Of a stretch of DNA of 6,849 nt, positions 1 through 5,524 are shown piece by piece. A program made the position numbers and the translations under genes. The DNA is taken from positions 1 to 6,849 of the forward strand of contig VAZT01000140.1 of assembly GCA_005884825.1 (NCBI GenBank), written 5' to 3'. A model generated the notes under the pieces. That model had not been told where the DNA came from, searched no databases, and saw only the letters and a program-made list of their open reading frames with translations. Source of the DNA: Alphaproteobacteria bacterium. Lineage in GTDB: Bacteria > Pseudomonadota > Alphaproteobacteria > ATCC43930 > CGMCC-115725. Positions within the stretch are counted from its first letter, which is position 1; the number at the start of each line of letters is the position of its first letter.

Positions 1-581
1 TGGGGATCCAGCAATACGACATGAGCATTGGGGCTTTGATCGATGACGGCCCTGAGCACGGTTGCGAGCCCGCAGGATTTTCCTGATCCAGTGGTGCCAA
101 CGATGCCAAAGTGCTTGCCGAACAGCTCATCGATCAGGATATAAGCGGGTACCGCGCCATTCTGGTGAATTGTGCCGACAGGGGTCGCAACCACCTTGGG
201 GCGGGCATAAACCTGGGCGACATCCCGTGCCGAGGCGAGGTAGACCGGCTCGTCGAGCGCTGGATAGGCCGATAATCCACGCTGAAAGTCGGCGACAGCG
301 TCGGTGTCTCGAATTTCGCCGACAAGCTCGAGCTCAACCAGTCTCAAATCTTTATCGGAAGCATCCAAACTCGGCAGAGGTACCCTAAGGCCTGTCACCA
401 TGCCGTAAGCGATGGAGACCCGCGTCCGCATCTTGACCAGGGTACCCATCTCGAGTGGCAAATCGCGATCCGAGGCTGCGCTATGTGATCTTTCGAGCAG
501 TACGACCGCCTGACATGCCGAAACGGCAATGACGCGCCCTAAATGCAGTTCATCAGGTACTGCGGGAGTGCAGCTGTCCAT
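1..581 (-). CDS. HerA-type (HAS-barrel/DUF87) ATPase, C-terminus cut by window edge
   Basis: Reading the minus strand from the ATG at 581 gives 193 residues with no stop before the left edge, so only the N-terminal part is seen. Residues about 14-90 (begins LGRVIAVS, later MGTLVKMRTR and LVELELVGEI) look like the beta-rich HAS barrel of HerA/VirB4-class translocases. A linker with YPALDEPVY and the IGTIH-like VGTIHQ follows, then the RecA-like ATPase core: GKHFGIVGTTGSGKS with Walker A GTTGSGKS at residues 162-169 (positions 75-98), and a strand ending VVLLDP. Family members are hexameric DNA-pumping ATPases or conflict/repair translocases, acting in the cytosol. The Walker B, arginine finger and C-terminal domain lie outside the window. 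It starts 13 bp after the kinase stop, so co-transcription is likely; no strong Shine-Dalgarno is visible and the frame stays open upstream, so translation may be coupled. The family call is firm; the cellular role is unknown. Confidence 0.85.
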   Translation of the reverse strand, partial: MDSCTPAVPDELHLGRVIAVSACQAVVLLERSHSAASDRDLPLEMGTLVKMRTRVSIAYGMVTGLRVPLPSLDASDKDLRLVELELVGEIRDTDAVADFQRGLSAYPALDEPVYLASARDVAQVYARPKVVATPVGTIHQNGAVPAYILIDELFGKHFGIVGTTGSGKSCGLATVLRAVIDQSPNAHVVLLDP

Positions 582-594
582 GCCTGCAAACCTA

Positions 595-1515
595 CTAACG
601 TTGGTATCGGAGATGGCCTTGCCCTCGTTCAGCTGGTGGGAGAACCGCGGTTATTTGCGCGGCCGCGGAGGTTGTAACACTTCGCACTCGGTCGCCGGGC
701 AGCCGAAGTCTCGCAGTCGTCCCTATACCGGGGTGACTGCTCAGAACCAGCTCACCACCGTGTAGTTCGATCAAGGCCTTTGCGATTGGCAATCCGAGAC
801 CGGTGCCCTCGTGTTCGCGGGTCAGGTGATCCGCGACTTGCTCGAAGGGTTGGAAAATTCTTTCGATCTGCTCGGGGGGGATACCGATCCCCGTATCTCT
901 GATCGAGAGCACCAGATCACCGCTCTTGTGAAGCGCTGAATCGACCTGAATACGACCTCGTGGTCCTGTGAACTTAACGGAATTGGACAACAGATTTAGC
1001 ATGACTTGTTTCAGCTTAGTGGCGTCGACGTAAATCATCGTCGGCGGCTTTTCGATATTGCAATCAACTTCTATGAACTTTCGTTTGGCAATCGGTCTTA
1101 TAGTGCCGATCGAGGACTGAACCAGCCCATCAAGCGAGATAAGTTCTTCCTGAAGCAGGATCCGACCCGCTTCAATTCGCGCAAGATCGAGAATACCGTT
1201 GATTATATCGAGTAAAATTGTACCTGCATCATGAATGTGTCCGGCGTATTCTGGATAATTCTCTCGCATCCGGATCTGATCGAGCTTGATCACTTCGGAA
1301 AAGCCGATGATGGCATTAAGCGGGGTGCGCAGCTCGTGGGCCATATTAGCAAGGAAGTTGCTTTTGGCGAGGTCGGCTGCCTTCGCCTTCAGCATAGCCT
1401 CATGTGCAACAGAGGCGGCCTTTTCGGCCTGCTGTTTCGCCTCCAGGAGGGCAAGGCTGGAATATCGGTGTTCCGTCAAGCTCCCCAGCTGGGAACAGTA
1501 GCTCTCTAGCAGCAT
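595..1515 (-). CDS. Cytosolic sensor histidine kinase without a sensor domain
   Basis: The protein is about 306 residues from the ATG at 1515. A short N-terminal helical, Ala/Lys/Glu-rich stretch (about residues 12-50, probable coiled coil) leads into a HisKA dimerisation domain with H-box MAHELRTPLNAIIGFSE, phospho-acceptor His60. The HATPase_c domain is complete: N box LNLLSNSVKFT (Asn174), G1 DTGIGIPPE (Asp207), F box FQPF (about 221-224) and G2 EGTGLGLPIAKAL (about 236-248). A polar tail of about 30 residues follows. There is no transmembrane segment, PAS, GAF, HAMP or receiver domain, and the frame is closed upstream by a TAG at 1591-1593, so an input domain is not merely missed. The H-box and G2 region resemble the PleC/DivJ/PdhS group, but that is resemblance only. 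A GTG at 1542 would add nine residues; ATG 1515 is preferred because AGGGAG lies 8 nt upstream. The HerA-type gene follows directly. The cognate response regulator is not in the window. Confidence 0.88.
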   Translation of the reverse strand: MLLESYCSQLGSLTEHRYSSLALLEAKQQAEKAASVAHEAMLKAKAADLAKSNFLANMAHELRTPLNAIIGFSEVIKLDQIRMRENYPEYAGHIHDAGTILLDIINGILDLARIEAGRILLQEELISLDGLVQSSIGTIRPIAKRKFIEVDCNIEKPPTMIYVDATKLKQVMLNLLSNSVKFTGPRGRIQVDSALHKSGDLVLSIRDTGIGIPPEQIERIFQPFEQVADHLTREHEGTGLGLPIAKALIELHGGELVLSSHPGIGTTARLRLPGDRVRSVTTSAAAQITAVLPPAERGQGHLRYQR

Positions 1516-1523
1516 CCCATCGT

Positions 1524-1529
1524 CTCCCT
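1524..1529 (-). promoter_or_regulatory. Shine-Dalgarno deciding the kinase start
   Basis: The minus strand reads AGGGAG, then 8 nt, then ATG at 1515. The alternative GTG at 1542 has its only purine-rich motif (GGCGGA) directly abutting it, which is too close for ribosome binding. This favours the shorter kinase. Confidence 0.5.
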
Positions 1530-1564
1530 GGAGAGCTCTCACTCCGCCGCAAAAATTCTGCCGT

Positions 1565-1605
1565 GATATACCGACCTGAGCAGAATCTCCCTAACTATCG
1601 GTTAA
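1565..1605 (-). promoter_or_regulatory. Candidate CtrA-type promoter of the kinase-HerA genes
   Basis: On the minus strand TTAACCGATAGTTAG (1605 to 1591) fits TTAA-N7-TTAG, one mismatch from the alphaproteobacterial CtrA consensus TTAA-N7-TTAA. Twenty nucleotides further on is TATATC (1570 to 1565), a reasonable -10. The second half-site therefore falls at the -35 position, where CtrA-activated promoters usually carry it. The predicted transcript would begin near 1558, giving a leader of about 43 nt before ATG 1515. Such a motif can arise by chance; the placement is the main support. Confidence 0.4.
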
Positions 1606-1675
1606 TAGGAGCCCGCGGAAGCTTGGCCCAGTCCTCATGCGCAGCGTCGCACGACCGATTTTGGCTGGTTTTCCC

Positions 1676-1711
1676 TTGCCCTCGCGGCGGTTCCACCCGA
1701 TACCTTTAGGG
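1676..1711 (+). promoter_or_regulatory. Possible promoter and ribosome binding site of the helicase operon
   Basis: TTGCCC (1676-1681) and GATACC (1699-1704) are separated by 17 bp and form a weak sigma70-like pair. AGGG at 1708-1711 lies 7 nt before the ATG at 1719 but only 1 nt before the ATG at 1713. If transcription starts about 7 nt after the -10, the AGGG would sit at the very 5' end or be lost and the mRNA would be near-leaderless, so either the promoter or the ribosome site may be spurious. Confidence 0.25.
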
Positions 1712-1712
1712 C

Positions 1713-4208
1713 ATGGCCATGTTCCGACCCTCTCCGCGGCTCGTCGCGGTCCTTGGGCCGACCAATACCGGCAAGACCCATCTGGCCATTGAGCGAATGC
1801 TCGGCCATCGCAGCGGCATGATCGGGTTCCCGCTGCGGCTGCTCGCCCGCGAGAATTACGACCGGATCGTCAAGCTGAGAGGCGCTCGCTCGGTTGCGCT
1901 GATCACCGGGGAAGAGAAGATACTACCGACGAACCCGTCCTATTTTGTCTGCACGGTCGAATCGATGCCGCTCGATCGCCAGGTCGATTTCCTGGCGGTT
2001 GACGAAATTCAGCTGTGTGCCGACCCCGAGCGAGGGCATGTCTTCACGGCGCGGCTCTTGCACGCCCGGGGGATGCAAGAAACGATGTTCCTCGGCGCCG
2101 CCACGATAAAGCCGCTGATGCGGCGGCTGGTTCCGGAGGTCGAGTATGTGAGCCGGCCACGCTTCTCCACACTGTCCTACACGGGCTACAAAAAGGTGAC
2201 GCGGCTGCCGCCGCGCAGCGCGGTCGTCGCCTTCGCGATCGCGGACGTGTTCTCTCTTGCCGAGCTGATCCGCCGGCAGCGAGGCGGCACTGCGGTAGTT
2301 CTCGGTGCGCTGAGCCCGCGAGCGCGCAATGCGCAGGTCGGGATGTTCCAAGCCGGAGAGGTTGACTATCTCGTCGCGACCGATGCGATCGGCATGGGTC
2401 TGAACATGGACCTCGACCATGTCGCCTTTGCCCGCATCGGCAAATTCGACGGGCGCGGCCCGCGGCGGCTGACTGCAGCCGAGATTGCTCAGATCGCCGG
2501 CCGCGCCGGGCGGCACATGAATGACGGCACCTTCGGCACTACCGCCGAGCAGGTTACGCTCGACGGGGAAATCGTCGAAGCGATCGAAACGCACAGCTTT
2601 GAGCCTCTCACTCGTCTCAATTGGCGCAACGATCGGCTCCAATTCGGATCGATCGCGGCGTTGTTGAAGAGCCTCGACGAGCGGCCCTCGGCACCTGGTC
2701 TAGTCCAGGCCCGCGAAGCGGACGACCACCGCGCCTTGCAAGCCCTCGCGCGCAACCCGGATATTGGCGCACTGGCCACTCATCCAGGTGCCGTCCGGCT
2801 GCTTTGGGAGGTCTGCCAGATCCCCGATTTTCGCAAAGTCATGAGCGAGAGCCATACTCGGCTGCTTGCCCATTGCTTTCTCCACCTCGCCGGACCCGAG
2901 GAGCGGCTTCCGATCGCATGGGTTGCCGGCCAGATGGCGAGCCTTGACCGTGTCGACGGCGACATCGACACTTTGATGGCCCGCATCGCCCACATCCGCA
3001 CCTGGACTTACATCACCCATCGCGGCGATTGGGTCGAGGATTCAGCGGAGTGGCAGGAGCGCGCCCGCAGTATGGAGGATCGGCTTTCGGACGCGCTGCA
3101 CGAAAGCATCACGCAGCGCTTTGTCGACCGGCGATCGGCGTTCCTGGTCCGCCAGTTGGCTTCCGAGGGCGAGCTGATCGCCGCGGTATCGAACTCGGGT
3201 GAAGTTCTCGTCGAGGGCGCTTACGTCGGCCGCATGGATGGTCTGCGCTTTGTTCCCGATTCGGTCGATGGCGTTGAGATGCGAATGCTGATCGCGGCCG
3301 CCAGCCGCGTTCTCCGCGGCGAGATCGCCGCCCGCGCGCGGCTGCTAGCCACCGATGCCGACGAAGTATTCGCAATCGGGGCCGACGGGGAGCTGTATTG
3401 GCGCGGCGCAGCGGTGGGCCGAATGGTGGCTGGAGAAAAGCTGCTGGCGCCGAGGGTGGAGCCGCTAGGCGGCGATTTCCTCGAGGGGGAGGCGCGCGAG
3501 AAGGTGCGCCGGCGCCTTCAGGAATTTTTACGCAAGGACATCGAGCGCCGGGTGGCGCCCCTATTCGCGGCGCAAGCATTGCCGCTGGGTGGTGTCGGGA
3601 GAGGGCTTGTTTATCAGCTCGTTGACGCGCTCGGATGCCTGCCTGTGACCATCGCCGCGGATCAAATCGCCGCGCTGCAACCAGCGGAGAGAAAGGCTCT
3701 GAGCCGGATTGGCGTCCGCTTCGGCATCGAAAGCGTCTATTTCGAGCCGCTTTTGCACGCCGAGGCCATGCGCTTTCGGGCGCTGCTCTGGGCGGTGCGG
3801 CATGGCCGACCGGTGCCGAGACTGCCGTCGGCACGACGTCTTGCCAAGCCGATCGAAATCGATCCGGGGCTGCCGCACTCATTTTATGCGGTTATCGGCT
3901 TCCGTGTACTCGACGGGCTCGCGCTGCGCCCCGATCGATTGGAGCGGCTTACTGCCGCGGCGCGGCGCCTCGCACGCCAGGGACCCTTCGCCGCTGGGCC
4001 AGAACTTGCGGCCGTTGCGGGTGTTGAATCTGGAGCTTTGCGCGGGCTATTGGCGGCGCTTAACTATCGCAGAGTAATCGATGCCGGTAGGGAGACCTTC
4101 GTTGCGCGGCCGCAGCGCCGACGTGAAACAGCCAAACCGATCCGTCAGGCTCAGGAGACCAGCGAAGGCCATCCGTTCGCCAAGCTTCGGGGGCTGAAGC
4201 TCGCGTGA
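1713..4208 (+). CDS. Suv3-type DExH-box RNA helicase
   Basis: The 831-residue protein has a complete superfamily 2 core of the Suv3 (SUPV3L1) class: motif I GPTNTGKT at residues 15-22, TGEE at 65-68, motif II DEIQ at 97-100 (the Suv3 form of DExH), LGAAT at 127-131, motif V VATDAIGMGLN near 221-231 and motif VI QIAGRAGR at 260-267. About 550 residues follow, helical and Arg/Ala/Leu-rich, with no motif I can name; bacterial homologues also carry long lineage-specific C-terminal regions. The mitochondrial relative unwinds RNA in the degradosome, so a cytosolic role in RNA unwinding or decay is inferred from the family. The first ATG is at 1713; ATG 1719 (two residues shorter) has better spacing to AGGG. 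The stop overlaps the GTG of the S4 gene, so the two are translationally coupled. No frameshift or missing motif is seen. The family is sure; the substrate is not known. Confidence 0.92.
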   Translation: MAMFRPSPRLVAVLGPTNTGKTHLAIERMLGHRSGMIGFPLRLLARENYDRIVKLRGARSVALITGEEKILPTNPSYFVCTVESMPLDRQVDFLAVDEIQLCADPERGHVFTARLLHARGMQETMFLGAATIKPLMRRLVPEVEYVSRPRFSTLSYTGYKKVTRLPPRSAVVAFAIADVFSLAELIRRQRGGTAVVLGALSPRARNAQVGMFQAGEVDYLVATDAIGMGLNMDLDHVAFARIGKFDGRGPRRLTAAEIAQIAGRAGRHMNDGTFGTTAEQVTLDGEIVEAIETHSFEPLTRLNWRNDRLQFGSIAALLKSLDERPSAPGLVQAREADDHRALQALARNPDIGALATHPGAVRLLWEVCQIPDFRKVMSESHTRLLAHCFLHLAGPEERLPIAWVAGQMASLDRVDGDIDTLMARIAHIRTWTYITHRGDWVEDSAEWQERARSMEDRLSDALHESITQRFVDRRSAFLVRQLASEGELIAAVSNSGEVLVEGAYVGRMDGLRFVPDSVDGVEMRMLIAAASRVLRGEIAARARLLATDADEVFAIGADGELYWRGAAVGRMVAGEKLLAPRVEPLGGDFLEGEAREKVRRRLQEFLRKDIERRVAPLFAAQALPLGGVGRGLVYQLVDALGCLPVTIAADQIAALQPAERKALSRIGVRFGIESVYFEPLLHAEAMRFRALLWAVRHGRPVPRLPSARRLAKPIEIDPGLPHSFYAVIGFRVLDGLALRPDRLERLTAAARRLARQGPFAAGPELAAVAGVESGALRGLLAALNYRRVIDAGRETFVARPQRRRETAKPIRQAQETSEGHPFAKLRGLKLA

Positions 4209-4642
4209 AGGGTGACGGCGCCTCTGCCGAGGTATCGGGACGGCGGCTCGATCAGTGGCTATGGTTCGCCCGTTTAGTCAAGAGCCGCTCGCTCGCGGCG
4301 CGCCTCTGTGCTGGCCGGGTGGTTATGGTCAACCAAGCCGCAGTCAGCAAGGCCAATCACTTGGTGCGGCTTGGCGATATCATTGCAGTGCCGCACGGCG
4401 TCTTTCGCCGCACCGTCAGGGTGCTCGGGCTCGGCATACGTCGAGGCCCGCCTGCCGAGGCCCGGCTATTATACGAAGAGGTTGCCGCTCCGGTTCATCG
4501 CTCAAAGCTGGCTCCCTCGTGGACACCGCTCCTTTCCGAGGACGATCCGTTGAGCCTTTCAGAGAATTCCCCTCAAGGGGAGCACGCGCTGGTAGAGAGC
4601 GGAACTGTAAAACTCCCGATGAGCGGAATCGACACCGGATAG
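4205..4642 (+). CDS. HslR-like S4-domain RNA-binding protein with unusual tail
   Basis: The GTG start at 4205 overlaps the helicase TGA as GTGA, typical of coupled translation. Residues 13-75 form an S4 RNA-binding domain: RRLDQWLWFARLVKSRSLA, then AGRVVMVNQ, SKANHLVRLGDII, and after it RRGPPAEARLLYEE (79-92), the hallmark of the Hsp15/HslR family, whose E. coli member binds 50S subunits carrying stalled nascent chains. In alphaproteobacteria this small protein commonly sits just downstream of the Suv3-like helicase, so a shared RNA or ribosome role is likely. The last 50 or so residues are acidic and polar (SEDDPLSLSENS region) instead of the basic tail rich in Lys/Arg that many relatives have. 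The final 23 codons lie antisense to the end of the TadE-like gene. The tail may reflect a changed 3' end after a rearrangement. Confidence 0.87.
   Translation: MKGDGASAEVSGRRLDQWLWFARLVKSRSLAARLCAGRVVMVNQAAVSKANHLVRLGDIIAVPHGVFRRTVRVLGLGIRRGPPAEARLLYEEVAAPVHRSKLAPSWTPLLSEDDPLSLSENSPQGEHALVESGTVKLPMSGIDTG
4567..4582 (-). terminator. Small hairpin at the end of the tad genes, weak terminator candidate
   Basis: The sequence TCCCC-TCAA-GGGGA (4568-4581) forms a 5 bp GC-rich stem with a 4 nt loop, plus a possible G-T pair outside it. The TGA of the second TadE-like gene (4573-4575) lies in its loop. On the minus strand it is followed by AATTCTCT, a poor T tract, and on the plus strand by no T tract, so it is at best a weak or Rho-assisted stop for the pilus transcript. 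Confidence 0.3.
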
Positions 4643-4947
4643 TTGTAAGATGCCGTTACCGTCTGACCGCAACCCGTCGCAGAGTAGGAGAACGGATTGT
4701 TGCTGCCGAGTGACTGGCCAAAATACCGGCTAACCGCAAAGGTCGTCACAGCGGGGTTGCAACTGGGCGCGCAGATTGCCGCATAACGCGCAGCTGACTC
4801 GGCTGCGTAGTGCAGACTCGACAAAGTCCACAGAACCATTGCGAAGTTGGCAATGCCCAACAGCATGGACAGGAAAACTGACGCGATAACGCCTAGCTCC
4901 ACTGCCGAGGAACCACTTTCACAAGCTAGGAGGCGGGGTATTCTCAT
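4573..4947 (-). CDS. TadE-like minor pseudopilin (second copy)
   Basis: The 124-residue protein has a short N-terminus followed by a type IV prepilin-like segment: SGSSAVELGVIASVF, with predicted cleavage after Gly12 and Glu17 at +5, then one hydrophobic helix (about residues 16-40). These are the hallmarks of TadE pseudopilins, which are matured by the prepilin peptidase TadV and sit in the inner membrane with the rest in the periplasm. The periplasmic part has four cysteines (59, 63, 93, 122; CAPSC is one pair) and ends in SIPLIGSFTVPLS, a typical TadE C-terminal strand, so it is complete. It begins 7 bp after the preceding TadE-like gene and is the last of the three co-directional pilus genes. 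Its end overlaps the S4 gene on the other strand by 70 bp. The start ATG at 4947 has no close Shine-Dalgarno (AAAGG is about 13 nt away), so coupling to the upstream gene is likely. Confidence 0.85.
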   Translation of the reverse strand: MRIPRLLACESGSSAVELGVIASVFLSMLLGIANFAMVLWTLSSLHYAAESAARYAAICAPSCNPAVTTFAVSRYFGQSLGSNNPFSYSATGCGQTVTASYNYPVSIPLIGSFTVPLSTSACSP

Positions 4948-4954
4948 TGGTTCG

Positions 4955-5524
4955 TTAAAGCCTTTGCATGGACTTGGCGGTCAGTGTTTGGGCCGACACT
5001 AAGCTCAGTCCGGTAAAAATAGGGCTATACGCGTAAGTGACGTCAACCTCGATGTAATCTCCCGGGGTCACGCCGGCATTTCCTGCCGCGGAGCAATCAA
5101 ACGGGCTGGGTGGCGAGGAATAGCTTCCGACGGATTGCAGTGTCGTGCCGGAAACGCAATAGTAGGTTTCGGAAGGAGAGCCGGCGGCCAGCGACACGCC
5201 AGTGCCGAGGGTTGTCGATTGGATCGCAGTGGTAATGGTTGTCGTGAGACCCGGGCAATTTGGTGTTGCCGGCAAGGTGCGCGTCGAGCAGGTCTTGTAA
5301 GCCGCCTGCGCCCCCATCTGCGCCGAATAATCAGTCTCCATCTGATCCCATATTATCATAGTAAAATCCAAAATATTAACGATCAAGAGGACGAGGATCG
5401 GCGCGATCAACGCAAACTCGATCATCGTGTTGCCGTCGTGCTTTCTTATTGATCCTCTAGGGCGAGATCGTACGCTTCTAGAACGCCCCCGGGATTTGCA
5501 GGACATGTTCATAAAGCCTGTCAC
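4955..5524 (-). CDS. TadE/TadG-family pseudopilin (first copy)
   Basis: The protein is up to 189 residues. A basic Arg/Ser-rich leader of about 31 residues precedes GNTMIEFALIAPILVLLIVNILDF: predicted cleavage after Gly31, Glu36 at +5 and one membrane helix (about 33-56). This fits a TadV-processed minor pilin of the Tad/Flp system. The periplasmic part is Thr/Ser-rich with four cysteines (79, 90, 123, 144) and ends in a beta-rich stretch (YIEVDVTYAYSPIF) typical of TadE-like C-termini. The GTG at 5524 overlaps the TadG-like TGA as GTGA, so translation is probably coupled; ATG codons at 5512 and 5506 would shorten the leader by four or six residues. It differs from its shorter neighbour in length and sequence, so they are not a recent duplication. 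The role as pilus or secretion-machine component is inferred from the family. Confidence 0.85.
   Translation of the reverse strand: MTGFMNMSCKSRGRSRSVRSRPRGSIRKHDGNTMIEFALIAPILVLLIVNILDFTMIIWDQMETDYSAQMGAQAAYKTCSTRTLPATPNCPGLTTTITTAIQSTTLGTGVSLAAGSPSETYYCVSGTTLQSVGSYSSPPSPFDCSAAGNAGVTPGDYIEVDVTYAYSPIFTGLSLVSAQTLTAKSMQRL

Noticed and set aside
62..388. Plus-strand frame of 108 residues at the left end
   Set aside because: It is antisense to the HerA-type gene, whose minus-strand frame is open with HAS-barrel and Walker A motifs.
1..1515. HerA-NurA or HerA-SIR2 anti-phage system
   Set aside because: Neither a NurA nuclease nor a SIR2 domain is visible, and the ATPase is truncated, so a defence role cannot be claimed.
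1590..1609. Inverted repeat CCTA...TAGG as a repressor operator
   Set aside because: The arms are only 4 bp and the same bases are better explained as the CtrA-like direct half-sites.
1404..1709. Plus-strand frame across the kinase start and the intergenic region
   Set aside because: No domain or ribosome site; mostly antisense to the kinase N-terminus.
1923..2642. Minus-strand frame of 239 residues inside the helicase core
   Set aside because: It is antisense to the conserved helicase motifs and has no domain of its own.
3109..3882. Long minus-strand frame (257 residues) inside the helicase
   Set aside because: Arg/Pro/Ala-rich, no recognisable domain, and fully antisense to a gene with intact motifs; a GC-rich shadow frame.
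4255..4713. Plus-strand frame overlapping the S4 gene
   Set aside because: Arg-rich composition is a frame-shifted reading of the S4 gene; I looked at it as a possible source of the usual basic S4 tail but found no convincing match.
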